Positions 8,316 to 16,180 are shown, numbered from the stretch's first letter. The stretch: 64,000 bases of DNA from Amycolatopsis eburnea (GCF_003937945.1 NZ_RSEC01000061.1:434001-498000); one strand, 5' to 3'. Made by a program: numbers and translations. The notes: generated by a model from the letters alone, not told the origin.

Positions 8316-10490
8316 TCAGGCGTGGGGGAGCGGGAAGGTGTTCAGCCGCTCCTCGGGCAGGGGGTGCGCACGCCAGCCGAGGTCGACCGCCGCGCGGCGG
8401 ACCCGGCCGTCGCCCCAGTACGGCAGCCCGGCCGGGAAGTTCGCCACCAGCCCCGGCACCAGCGTGTGCGCGGCATGGAACCCGGCGGCCGCGACGTCGC
8501 GGGTGGTGAGGTCGACACTCAGCACCTCGAACCCGCGTGCCTCGACGCGCTCCTGGTAGGTCTTGAGCGTCCGTTCGCCGAGCGCGGGCAGGCCGTCCCA
8601 GCTCCGCTCCGGCAGGTCGCGGACCCAGGGCGCGACGTGCGCCGCGGCGCGCGGGTCGAGGTGGACCTGCTGCTGGCACAGCAGGTCCACGACGTCGCCG
8701 AAGTCCGGGCGGTAGGAGTCGAGGTAGCGCCGGTCGGCCCGGTACGGCTTGAGGTTGCCCAGGTGCGGCAGGTCGTCGCGCATCGCGGCCAGCTCGCGCT
8801 CGTCGTCGAGGGCGAGGCAGGTGTGCTGCAGCGTGAACCCTTCGGCGAGCGCCTTCTTCGCCGCTTCCAGCGCGTCGGGGCGGGTGGCGAACCCGATCGA
8901 CAGCCAGCGCCGCGCCCGGTCGAACACCGCCGCCGCGACGACCGGCACCGCGAACTCGTTGTCCAGCGGGATCAGCGTGACGTCGTAGGTCTCGGTGGTG
9001 TCGGCGACGAGCGCGCGCACCTCGGGCGGCACCGGCAGGGCGCCCAGCCGCGGTGTGTTGGCCCACCACACCATCGTAGTGTCCCGTTCCAGGACCTCTT
9101 CGAGACCGGAGGTGACGGCGTGCTCGGCGCTGGTGCCGCCGGCCAGCCCGGCGATCAGCGGGTCGGTGAACCGCGCCCCGGTGGGTTCGGGTGCCTGGGA
9201 GACCAGGCTCGCCGGGACCCAGACCGGCTCCTTCGTCGTGTGCGAAAAGGCTTCCACCCACGCGCATTCGGCGTCGGTGGTCAGCGGCGTGAACGGGAAG
9301 CCGGGCGTGGCGTACTGCCGGGCCGAATAGAGGTTGAGCCGGCGCGGGTCGAGGGCGGGGACGCCGTCGCGGCGCAGGCGCTCGTAGCTGCCGTGGCGGA
9401 CCTCGCGCTCCGGGGGCAGCCAGCTGCCGCAGTACCGTTCGACGGCCTCGCCGATCGCGGACTCGCGGGCCAGCTCGAAGTCGTGCCACGACGTGCCGAA
9501 CGCCTGGCGGTCGTTGGGCCAGCCGGCGACCCGCCGCATGTCCGCGACGTCCACCGCGCACACCTTGAGCCGGGCGGGCATGCCGGGCGCGGCGGGCAGT
9601 TCGTGCACGGCGGTCACGACGCCGGTCCGGTCGTCGACGAGCAGGTCCGGCCGCAGGCCCTGCTCCCGCACCGGCCGGGGCCGGTCGGGGACGGGAAGCA
9701 CCGGCCGGGGGAGCGCGGTCAGCCGAACGGGATCGAGCTCCAGCTCCCCGGTCGTCGTCTCGGCGGGTTCGCCGGCGATCCAGCGCTCCAGCTGCACGGC
9801 GACCGCGGTGACCAGCCAGCGCGTGTCGCCGGGCCGGAACCGCGGCTGGGAAGGGGCTTCGGCCGCGGCGAAGGCGTCGAGCACGCGGGGGTCGAGGGCG
9901 GCGGACCGGCGCCGCGCCAGCACGTCGGCGAAGTCGGGGCCGGAGCCCGGTTCGACCGCGGGCCCGGCGATCCCGTGGCCGCGTTCGACGCGGAAGGGGA
10001 AGAACCGCACGCCGTGCCCGGCGCACAACGCGTCCAGCGCGGTGAGCTCGCGGTAGGCGGGGTGCGAGTAGGCGGCGACGAGGACGGTGTCCGCCGGTGC
10101 CACCGGGACGTCGGTGCCGGCGAGCAGGTGGACCGCGCCGTAGCCGGTCGTTTCGAGGGCCGCCACCAGCGGGCCGGTCAGCTCGGGCGCGCCGGTGACC
10201 AGCACCGTCGTCGCGGCGAGGCGCCGCACGCCGTCGTCGCCGGTCGCCGGGTGCAGGCAGCCGTCCGCTTCGAGGACGTCGAGCACTTCCGCGTGGTCCG
10301 GGCTCATCCCGGCGAGCAGCTCGGCGCGCGTCCGGGTGCCGTCGCAGCGGCCGAGCCAGTCACGGAACTCGCCCACCGGCGCGGTGATCGAGTACTGGCC
10401 GCCGTTCGGGGTGATGAGCAGGCACAGCTCCGGTTCGAGGTCGTGGAGCTCGACACCGGTCAGCTGCAGGCGCGGGTCGGCGGAAGGCAT
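8316..10490 (-). CDS. YcaO-domain protein with N-terminal leader-binding-like domain (RiPP maturase candidate)
   Basis: Protein of 724 residues. Residues about 8-85 have the pattern of a PqqD-like winged-helix precursor recognition element (TPNGGQYSI, then GTRTRAELLAG and a final hydrophobic segment). Residues about 90-300 resemble the degenerate E1/ocin-ThiF-like part of fused TOMM cyclodehydratases. The C-terminal ~380 residues form a YcaO domain: RESAIGEAVERY at about 341-353 and SGLEEVLERD near 460-468 fit the ATP/Mg-binding Glu clusters. The tail ends FPLPHA, only a partial version of the PxPxP ending of azoline-forming enzymes. YcaO proteins activate backbone amides with ATP to form azolines, thioamides or amidines. 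It lies 75 bases after the repeat peptide gene and drives the RiPP interpretation. Confidence 0.85.
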   Translation of the reverse strand: MPSADPRLQLTGVELHDLEPELCLLITPNGGQYSITAPVGEFRDWLGRCDGTRTRAELLAGMSPDHAEVLDVLEADGCLHPATGDDGVRRLAATTVLVTGAPELTGPLVAALETTGYGAVHLLAGTDVPVAPADTVLVAAYSHPAYRELTALDALCAGHGVRFFPFRVERGHGIAGPAVEPGSGPDFADVLARRRSAALDPRVLDAFAAAEAPSQPRFRPGDTRWLVTAVAVQLERWIAGEPAETTTGELELDPVRLTALPRPVLPVPDRPRPVREQGLRPDLLVDDRTGVVTAVHELPAAPGMPARLKVCAVDVADMRRVAGWPNDRQAFGTSWHDFELARESAIGEAVERYCGSWLPPEREVRHGSYERLRRDGVPALDPRRLNLYSARQYATPGFPFTPLTTDAECAWVEAFSHTTKEPVWVPASLVSQAPEPTGARFTDPLIAGLAGGTSAEHAVTSGLEEVLERDTTMVWWANTPRLGALPVPPEVRALVADTTETYDVTLIPLDNEFAVPVVAAAVFDRARRWLSIGFATRPDALEAAKKALAEGFTLQHTCLALDDERELAAMRDDLPHLGNLKPYRADRRYLDSYRPDFGDVVDLLCQQQVHLDPRAAAHVAPWVRDLPERSWDGLPALGERTLKTYQERVEARGFEVLSVDLTTRDVAAAGFHAAHTLVPGLVANFPAGLPYWGDGRVRRAAVDLGWRAHPLPEERLNTFPLPHA

Positions 10491-10512
10491 GGGCGATCCC
10501 CTCGTCGGCGGG

Positions 10513-10549
10513 GCCGTGCCGCGGCCCGTGATCCGGACCGCGGCACGGC
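10513..10549 (-). terminator. Intercistronic hairpin between repeat-peptide gene and YcaO gene
   Basis: Perfect 12-bp arms GCCGTGCCGCGG (10513-10524) and CCGCGGCACGGC (10538-10549) with a 13-base loop, located in the 75-base gap. In this position it could act as a partial terminator or a 3' stabiliser, letting the peptide message accumulate above that of the enzymes. Confidence 0.6.
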
Positions 10550-10565
10550 CACGGCTGGGCCGGGA

Positions 10566-10700
10566 CTACTTGGCGGACGCGCGGTTGTGCACGACGGCGC
10601 GGTTGTGGACCACGGCGCGGTTGTGGACGACGGCCCGGTTGTGCACGACCGCGCGGTTGTGCACGACGACGGCCGAGGGGCGCTCGAAGCTCGAGATCAT
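10566..10700 (-). CDS. Repeat-containing RiPP precursor candidate (five VVHNRA units)
   Basis: A 44-residue peptide not reported as a long ORF because of its size. It has a short N-terminal segment MISSFERPSAV, then VVHNRA five times in a row without a break, and ends SAK. The start ATG at 10700 is preceded by a near-perfect Shine-Dalgarno (GCAGGAGG, 4 bases away). The 18-base units differ only at synonymous third positions, which argues for selection on the peptide. It is directly upstream of the YcaO/MFS/GNAT operon. By analogy with multi-core precursors such as those of thiovarsolins, each VVHNRA may be a core released by proteolysis. The repeat has no Cys, Ser or Thr, so classical azoline formation within the repeat is not possible. 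A structural or regulatory repeat peptide is the alternative. Confidence 0.8.
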   Translation of the reverse strand: MISSFERPSAVVVHNRAVVHNRAVVHNRAVVHNRAVVHNRASAK

Positions 10701-10743
10701 GGTTCCTCCTGCGGAGTTGTCCCCCGGTGGGGTTCACCGGGGC
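10701..10743 (-). promoter_or_regulatory. Strong ribosome binding site and 5' UTR hairpin of the repeat-peptide gene
   Basis: The AGGAGG (complement of 10705-10710) lies 4 bases before the ATG. A short stem CCCCGGTG (10722-10729)/CACCGGGG (10736-10743) sits just upstream. No clear -35/-10 pair could be picked with confidence in the rest of the gap up to 10884. Confidence 0.6.
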
Positions 10744-10884
10744 GGGGTGACGGGAACCAGTTTCGGGCCGGGGCGTGCGTTCTGACGTCTTCTGGACTGC
10801 GATCCGCACGGGCGCGGCCGTGCGTTCGTCACGGCCGGCGCGTGCCGGCCGCACACGAAGAGCGGCCCGCAGTTTCATGAACGA

Positions 10885-10937
10885 GCCGTCAAGGCCACCT
10901 TACGGGCGTCAGACGCCCGTAAGGTGGCCTTGACGGC
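10885..10937. repeat. Perfect 25-bp-arm palindrome
   Basis: Arms 10885-10909 (starting GCCGTCAAGGCCACC) and 10913-10937 (ending GTGGCCTTGACGGC) are exact reverse complements with a 3-base loop. It lies between the start of the minus-strand peptide operon and the 3' end of the minus-strand DUF1996 gene, so it could terminate transcription of the latter. The gap 10701-11019 otherwise shows no gene. Confidence 0.85.
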
Positions 10938-11019
10938 AGTCGGTGAGAACCCACGAGCAGCCACGGAAGACTGCCTGCCGGCCGGTGCCGGTGGGGGCCT
11001 CCCGCGGATCGGGATCAGG

Positions 11020-12447
11020 TCACGCCCGGCAGGCCCGCCCGCGGTTCACACAGTTGACCAGCCCGTTCATGATCCGCTGCGACATCACGTTCGCGAAGTC
11101 GTCGTGGTCGGAGAACGGGTTGTGCTTCTCCTGCGGGAAAGCGTCCACTTTGTACTGCTTCTTGACCTGGACGTCGTGCGGGATGTCGTAGGTCAGCGAG
11201 ATCTGCAGCTGCGGGACCGCCTTGAACCCCTTGGCGCACCGGCCGTTCCGGTCCGGGTAGACGATGTGCGTGCGGTGGTTGGCGCTGTCGGTGTTCTGCC
11301 CGTCCCAGCAGCTCGGGAACGTGTGCACCCGCTTGACCTTGCTGTTCTGCGGGCAGATCGGGTACTTCTCGGTGACGCGGTTCTCGAACCCGGTGCACGT
11401 CCAGCTGGCGCGCGCGTTCGCGGGGCCGTTGGTCGAGACCTTCGCGTCACCGTAGAGCACGCGCAGGAACTTCGGCATCGCCACGACCTTGCCCACCGGG
11501 CTGCCGCGGAACGTGATCTGGACCTTCTGCGGGCGCAGGATCTTGCCGTCGTTGCCGGGGAGCTCGTTGTTGCCGTCCTGCCCGGGCAGCGCACCGCCCG
11601 CGGTGCTGCTCGGCGGCGGCGTCGGCGCTCCGGTGTCCTTGCCGGGCTTGGTCGAGCACGGCAGGTTGCCGAGGCCGCCCGGCTTGGGCGCGAACCGGCC
11701 GATCGCGGTGAGGATCCGGTCGATGATCGCCTTCCGCCGGTCGTTGAGCGGGCCGACGATGCTGTTCTGGACCAGGTTCTGGCCGCCCTGGCCCTGTGCC
11801 GCCGCGACGCGCTGGTTCGCCTCGTCGGCCTGGGCGTCGAGCTGCTCGAGGTTGCTGTCCACTTCGGCCATCGCCTGGTCGGGGATGTCCGGCAGCTTGC
11901 TCGCCACGTCCGGGCAGGCCACCTGGACGGTCTTCGCCTCCTGGGCGGCCTGCGCCCGGTCGCCGTCGGGCGCCTTGGCGGGTTCGTTCTTCTCCTCTTC
12001 ACCGGTGTCGATCCGGACGACGGGCCAGAAGTACGCGGACTTGTCCCCGTTGCGGCAGGTGGTGCCGGCCTTCACGAGGCTCTTGTTGGTGGAGTCGGCG
12101 TTGGTGGAGAGGTTGCCGACGTAGTCGTGCAGGTGCTGGGCGCCGTTGCGGACGCCGGGCTGGGCGATGAAGTTGTCGGGGTTGAAGTGCTGGTTTTCGT
12201 TGCGGCCGCAGTCGACGGTGAACGTGCCCGTCGCGGCGCCGTAGACCGGTCGCGGGTCGAACTGGTTCGGCTGCACCTTCAGGATGTCGATGTAGAAGGC
12301 GGGATCGGCCTCGTCGGCGCTGGCCTCACCGGTGTTGCCGGTGGTCGTCGCGACGACGATGCCGCCGACCGCGATCGCGAGGGCGAGGCCGCCGGTCGCG
12401 ATCTTGGTCCGGCGGGACAGGCGGTGCCGTCCTTGGGTGCGGGACAT
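11020..12447 (-). CDS. Secreted/anchored DUF1996 domain protein (paralogue 1)
   Basis: Protein of 475 residues. The N-terminus is a basic patch (RRTKIATGG) followed by a hydrophobic stretch that serves as signal or anchor. The conserved DUF1996 core includes TFTVDCGRNENQHFNPDN, HLHDYVGN and several Cys/His/Asp positions. A variable linker with Gln/Pro/Ser-rich sequence (about 190-310) divides the protein, and the C-terminal half resumes conservation (FPSCWDGQN, NHRTHIVYPD, YDIPHDVQ). DUF1996 proteins are secreted by actinomycetes and fungi and are often co-expressed with cell-wall or biomass-degrading enzymes, but have no settled activity. ATG 12447 has a GGAGG Shine-Dalgarno. A close paralogue is encoded at 57828-59273. 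Confidence 0.85.
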   Translation of the reverse strand: MSRTQGRHRLSRRTKIATGGLALAIAVGGIVVATTTGNTGEASADEADPAFYIDILKVQPNQFDPRPVYGAATGTFTVDCGRNENQHFNPDNFIAQPGVRNGAQHLHDYVGNLSTNADSTNKSLVKAGTTCRNGDKSAYFWPVVRIDTGEEEKNEPAKAPDGDRAQAAQEAKTVQVACPDVASKLPDIPDQAMAEVDSNLEQLDAQADEANQRVAAAQGQGGQNLVQNSIVGPLNDRRKAIIDRILTAIGRFAPKPGGLGNLPCSTKPGKDTGAPTPPPSSTAGGALPGQDGNNELPGNDGKILRPQKVQITFRGSPVGKVVAMPKFLRVLYGDAKVSTNGPANARASWTCTGFENRVTEKYPICPQNSKVKRVHTFPSCWDGQNTDSANHRTHIVYPDRNGRCAKGFKAVPQLQISLTYDIPHDVQVKKQYKVDAFPQEKHNPFSDHDDFANVMSQRIMNGLVNCVNRGRACRA

Positions 12448-12494
12448 GGGAAATCCTCCGGGGTGTCGGGCTGGCGGGAACGCGCGACACTGAA

Positions 12495-12645
12495 CGGGTA
12501 CGAGCCCAGGCTCGTGCCCGTCAGGAATGCGTCGGCAAGGAACGGTCTTCCGGCTGGTCCACTGACCCGACATCAGTGGGTGCGCGCTCACCTGCCCGTG
12601 GCCGCGCCGTCACCCGGCTGGTTATCGTTCCGTTATGGAAGTTAC
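12495..12645 (-). promoter_or_regulatory. Upstream region of DUF1996 gene with hairpin and GTTAY direct repeats
   Basis: A stem CGGGTACGAGC/GCTCGTGCCCG (12495-12520) lies in the 5' UTR. Further upstream are GTTAT (12621-12625), GTTAT (12632-12636) and GTTAC (12641-12645); the first two are 11 bases apart. A similar GTTAC-N6-GTTAT lies before the second DUF1996 gene (59430-59445), which makes a shared activator site plausible. The 318-base gap 12448-12765 holds no other gene. Confidence 0.5.
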
Positions 12646-12765
12646 ACGCGCCTTTGACACCGGGCAAGCATCGAAAAAAGTTTGAACCGAACTGAACCGG
12701 CGGCCGTATCCCCCGGTGAGACCCGAGGCCTGCGCCCGGCCGGAAAGCGTTGCGCGACCCCGGGA

Positions 12766-13668
12766 TCAGCGCAGCGTGGCGGGCACCGCGGGAATGGCGG
12801 CCAATGCCGAACCGAGCCGGTGGCCGACCGCGAGCGCGACCTGATCGCGCACCTCGGCGAGCTTGGCGACGTCGATTCCGGTCGCGATTCCTTCGCCGTG
12901 GAAGAAGTCGACGAGGTCGTCCGTCGCGATGTTGCCGGACGCGCCCGGGGCGAACGGGCAGCCGCCGATCCCGCCCAGCGCGGCGTCGAACCGCCGGATC
13001 CCGAGCGAGAGCCCTTCCCACGCGTTCGCCGCCGCGCGGCCGTACGTGTTGTGCAGGTGCAGGCCGAGCGGGACGTCCGGCAGTTCGTCGCGCACCGCCG
13101 AGACCACCGAACGCACCTGGCCGGGCCGGGCGGCGCCGATGGTGTCCGCGAGGTGGACGACGCGCGCGCCGAGCCGGCCGAGCCGCGCGGCGATGTCGGC
13201 GGTCCGGTCCGGAGCGGTGTCGCCGTCGAACGGGCAGCCGAACGCGGTCGCGACCGACGCCTCGATCGCGACCCCCGCTTCGGTGAGCACCTCGGCGCAG
13301 CCGGCGAGGCGGTCGAGCGCCGCGGCCGTGGGGACCCCGGCGTTCGCGGTGCTGTGCCCGTCGCTCGCGGAGACGACCAGCCGCACCGACTGCGCGCCGG
13401 CGTCGATCGCCTGCCGCGCCCCGCGTTCGGTGAACACGAGGGTGTGCAGGCGCGCGGGGGTGTCCGGTAGGAGCGCGCGCAGCACGTCGCCGGTGTCCGC
13501 CATCTGCGGTACCCGGCGCGCGGAGACGAACGAGCCGACTTCGAGCGCGCGCACGCCGGCGTCGACCAGGCCGCGGGCGAGCCGGATCTTTTCGTGCGAC
13601 GGCACGGTGAGTGGCTCGTCCTGCAGCCCGTCGCGCAGCACGACCTCGGTGATGAGGACTTCGGTCAC
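12766..13668 (-). CDS. HMG-CoA lyase-like (HMGL family) enzyme
   Basis: Cytoplasmic aldolase-type lyase of 300 residues with a GTG start one base after the CoA transferase stop. TIM-barrel metal ligands are visible in VVLRDGLQDEP (Asp) and LHLHN (His pair), and the family signature GCPFAPGASGN carries the catalytic Cys loop. The family cleaves 3-hydroxy-3-methylglutaryl-CoA to acetoacetate and acetyl-CoA; close relatives cleave citramalyl-CoA. Pairing with a CaiB/BaiF CoA transferase means the acid is first activated to its CoA thioester. HMG or citramalate/itaconate-type acids are the leading substrates. No hydratase gene is present in the module. Confidence 0.87.
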   Translation of the reverse strand: MTEVLITEVVLRDGLQDEPLTVPSHEKIRLARGLVDAGVRALEVGSFVSARRVPQMADTGDVLRALLPDTPARLHTLVFTERGARQAIDAGAQSVRLVVSASDGHSTANAGVPTAAALDRLAGCAEVLTEAGVAIEASVATAFGCPFDGDTAPDRTADIAARLGRLGARVVHLADTIGAARPGQVRSVVSAVRDELPDVPLGLHLHNTYGRAAANAWEGLSLGIRRFDAALGGIGGCPFAPGASGNIATDDLVDFFHGEGIATGIDVAKLAEVRDQVALAVGHRLGSALAAIPAVPATLR

Positions 13669-13669
13669 G

Positions 13670-14887
13670 TCAGATCACTCCGTTCTCGCGAAGCCCGGCG
13701 ACGGCGTCGCCGGTGATGCCGAGTTCGGCGAGCACCGCTTCGGTGTGCGCGCCGAGATCCGGCCCGAGCGCGCGGGTGCGGCCGGGCCGTTCGGTCAGGC
13801 TGGGCACGATGCCCGGGAAGGTGACCTCGGCTTCGCGGTCTTCGCCGAGGCGCACGCGGTGCCGTTCGTGCATGCCGCGGGCCTCGAAGTGCGGATCCTT
13901 CGCGATGTCCGCGGCGGTGAGGATCGGCCCGCACGGCACGGACGCGGCGAGCAGTGCGGCCTCCGCGGCTTCCTGGGTGAGCGTCGCCGCCCACGCGCCG
14001 ATCGCGTCGTCGAGGAGCCCGGCGTGGCGGACGCGCCCGGCGTTGTCCGCCAGCCGTGGGTCGGCCGCGAGATCCGCGCGCCCGATGGCGTGCATGAGGC
14101 GGCGGAAGATCGCGTCGCCGTTGCCGCTGACGACGATGTACTTGCCGTCGGCGCAGCGGTAGGTGTTGGACGGCGCCACGCCGGGGAGCGCGGAGCCCGC
14201 CGGCCCGCGCACGACGCCGTGCGCGTCGAAGTCCGGGAGCAGGGACTCCATCAGGGAGTAGACGGCTTCGTACAGGGCGACGTCGACGACCTCGCCGGGG
14301 CGGGCGCCCGGCTCGCGTTCGCGGCGGAGCAGGCCCATGAGCGCGCCGATCACCGCGTAGAGCCCGGCGACGGAGTCGGCGAGGCTGACCCCGGCGCGCG
14401 TGGGGGCCTGGCCGGGGTAGCCGGTGAGCGCGCGCAGGCCGCCGATCGCCTCGGCGACGCCGCCGAAGCCGGGGCGGTCGCGGTACGGGCCGGTCTGGCC
14501 GTAGCCGGAGACGCGGACGACGACCAGCCGCGGGTTGCGCGCGCGCAGCTTGTCCGGACCCAGGCCCCAGCGCTCCAGGGTGCCGGGCCGGAAGTTCTCG
14601 AGCAGGACGTCGCTGCGGGCGGCCAGCGCGCGGACGATGTCCTGGCCTTCGGGGCGGCGCAGGTCCACGGTCACCGACCGCTTGTTGCGGCCGAGCGTGC
14701 GGAAGAGCAGTGAGGTGTCGCCGCCGTGCAGCCGCCAGCGCCGGAGTTCGTCGCCGGTGCCGGGGCGCTCGACCTTGACGACGTCGGCCCCGAAGTCGGC
14801 CAGCAGGCGCCCGGCGGTGGGCGCGGCGATGAAGTTGCCCAGTTCGACCACCCGCAGGCCCGCCAGGGGCCCGGATTGTTCACTCAT
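13670..14887 (-). CDS. CaiB/BaiF (class III) CoA transferase
   Basis: Protein of 405 residues moving CoA between acyl groups. It begins GLRVVELGNFIAAPTAGRLL and continues with DFGADVVKVE and NKRSVTVDLR, the standard N-terminal pattern of class III CoA transferases. The catalytic Asp is expected in LADSVAGLYAVIGAL. ATG 14887 is chosen, although an ATG four codons earlier is possible. It is the first gene of a two-gene operon with the HMGL-family lyase and is divergent from the IclR gene; the operator at 14909-14923 lies just upstream. Confidence 0.88.
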   Translation of the reverse strand: MSEQSGPLAGLRVVELGNFIAAPTAGRLLADFGADVVKVERPGTGDELRRWRLHGGDTSLLFRTLGRNKRSVTVDLRRPEGQDIVRALAARSDVLLENFRPGTLERWGLGPDKLRARNPRLVVVRVSGYGQTGPYRDRPGFGGVAEAIGGLRALTGYPGQAPTRAGVSLADSVAGLYAVIGALMGLLRREREPGARPGEVVDVALYEAVYSLMESLLPDFDAHGVVRGPAGSALPGVAPSNTYRCADGKYIVVSGNGDAIFRRLMHAIGRADLAADPRLADNAGRVRHAGLLDDAIGAWAATLTQEAAEAALLAASVPCGPILTAADIAKDPHFEARGMHERHRVRLGEDREAEVTFPGIVPSLTERPGRTRALGPDLGAHTEAVLAELGITGDAVAGLRENGVI

Positions 14888-14908
14888 GCCCGACTCCAAA
14901 CCACGATA

Positions 14909-14923
14909 TGAGTTGCCAACTCA
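14909..14923. promoter_or_regulatory. IclR operator candidate
   Basis: Perfect 15-base palindrome TGAGTTGCCAACTCA, 21 bases upstream of the CoA transferase start. A related TATGAGTTCGCCAAC occurs before the MFS gene at 16136-16150, so one regulator probably binds both. Confidence 0.65.
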
Positions 14924-15003
14924 GAATACGGGTGTGTGTCGCGGAGTCAACGGGGCCGAGCGTCGCTAGACTGTGCGGCACACCACGGGCACGGGGCGGG
15001 GCG

Positions 15004-15804
15004 ATGGCAGAGGAAGAGCGCAGCGGCGGCGGGACGACGCCGGTGCTGGTGCTGCGCAAGTTCAAGCAGATCCTCGAGTCGTTCACGATCGACGACCCGG
15101 AGCTGACGCTGCAGCAGATCACCCGTTCGACCGGGTTGCCGGCGAGCACGTGCCAGCGGCTGGTGCACAACCTCGTGCGCGAGGGGTTCCTCGACCGCTA
15201 CGACGACACCTACCGCGTCGGCCTCGGCCTGGTCCGCTGGGCGGCGCCGGGCACGTTCGGCCTCGACCTGGTCCGCCTGACCCGGCCGGTGCTGCAGCAG
15301 CTGCGCGACGAAACGGGCGAGACGGCGTGCCTGTACGTCCGCGACGGCGCCTACCGCACGGTGATCTCCCTGGCGGAGTCCCGGCACCCGGTGGTCCGGC
15401 TGTTCGTGGTCGGCATGGTGATGCCGCTGCACGCGGGCTCGGCGGGCAAGGTCTTCCTGGCCTGGGACAAGCTCGCGATCAAGGACGCGATCGGCCACGG
15501 CCTGGCGCGGTTCACCCCGCGCACGGTCGTGGACATCGACCTGCTGACCGAGCAGCTCGGCCAGATCCGCTCGGCGGGGTACGCGGTGAGCTTCGAGGAA
15601 CGCGACCTGGGTGCGGCGTCGTTGAGCGCCCCGGTGTTCGGCTTGAACGGCGAGGTGAGCGCGGCCATCGGCATCGGCGCCCCGACCCAGCGCATGACGG
15701 CGGCCGACGTCCCGCGGCTGGCCCCGGTGGTGGTGGAAGCGGCCCGGCGCGCCTCGGAACGGCTGGGGTACCGGCCGGGGGTGGAGCAGGTCGCCGCTCT
15801 CTGA
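15004..15804 (+). CDS. IclR family transcriptional regulator
   Basis: Regulator of 266 residues. The N-terminal winged helix (about 15-80) includes LTLQQITRSTGLPASTCQRL as the HTH. The C-terminal IclR effector domain (about 90-260) includes LHAGSAGKVFLAW and GEVSAAIGIGAPTQRM, the usual ligand-binding pattern. ATG 15004 is used since the upstream in-frame extension crosses the promoter region. It lies between the divergent CoA transferase/lyase operon and the MFS gene, and similar palindromic sites precede both, so it probably senses the organic acid handled by this module. Confidence 0.87.
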   Translation: MAEEERSGGGTTPVLVLRKFKQILESFTIDDPELTLQQITRSTGLPASTCQRLVHNLVREGFLDRYDDTYRVGLGLVRWAAPGTFGLDLVRLTRPVLQQLRDETGETACLYVRDGAYRTVISLAESRHPVVRLFVVGMVMPLHAGSAGKVFLAWDKLAIKDAIGHGLARFTPRTVVDIDLLTEQLGQIRSAGYAVSFEERDLGAASLSAPVFGLNGEVSAAIGIGAPTQRMTAADVPRLAPVVVEAARRASERLGYRPGVEQVAAL

Positions 15805-15843
15805 GGGCTCCGCGGCGGGTGGTCTCGCGCGCTCGCGATGTCA

Positions 15844-15889
15844 TGAAAGGGTCGTTCATCTCGCCGGACGAGGTGAAAGGGTCGTTCAT
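15844..15889. repeat. Two direct copies of TGAAAGGGTCGTTCAT
   Basis: Copies at 15844-15859 and 15874-15889, 14 bases apart, each with palindromic ends (TGAA/TTCA) and together flanked by TCATG on both sides. Found 40 bases after the IclR stop. Confidence 0.75.
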
Positions 15890-15931
15890 GACCTCCGGGC
15901 CCCGCGGCATGCCGGGCGGGTTCGCGGCGGT

Positions 15932-15984
15932 GTCTTGAATGAGTCATTCAGGACCTCCGAAGACCTGAATGACTCATTCAAGAC
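15932..15984. repeat. Perfect 21-bp-arm inverted repeat
   Basis: Arms 15932-15952 (GTCTTGAATGAGTCATTC...) and 15964-15984 (...GAATGACTCATTCAAGAC) are exact reverse complements around an 11-base loop. It may end IclR transcription. The 376-base gap 15805-16180 contains only these repeats and the promoter of the MFS gene. Confidence 0.85.
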
Positions 15985-16108
15985 GTCAGCGGAGCCGCCG
16001 CCGAGCGAGCTCCGGGCCCGGCGGCGATACCTCCCGTCCTGTCCGAATCCGCACGTCAGCCTGCGATCCGGCGCCGGCTGACCCATCCTGTCCCCGTCCC
16101 GTGAGTCC

Positions 16109-16166
16109 TTGACTCCGCCCGCCCTGCGTCACATTATGAGTTCGCCAACCACATAGTGGCGAAGTC
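16109..16166 (+). promoter_or_regulatory. Promoter and operator of the MFS gene
   Basis: TTGACT (16109-16114) and CATTAT (16132-16137) are spaced by 17 bases, a good housekeeping promoter. Just downstream, GAGTTCGCCA (16138-16147) and TGGCGAAGTC (16157-16166) form an inverted repeat with one mismatch, placed where a repressor would block transcription. Confidence 0.62.
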
Positions 16167-16180
16167 AAAGGAGACGACGG

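Noticed and set aside
10570..10680. Short regularly spaced repeats resembling a small CRISPR or minisatellite
   Set aside because: The 18-base period is in frame with a good start and encodes exact hexapeptides with synonymous variation; there are no spacers.
13665..13994. Minus-strand 109-codon frame within the CoA transferase gene
   Set aside because: Out-of-frame shadow of a conserved enzyme; Arg-rich composition without homology pattern.
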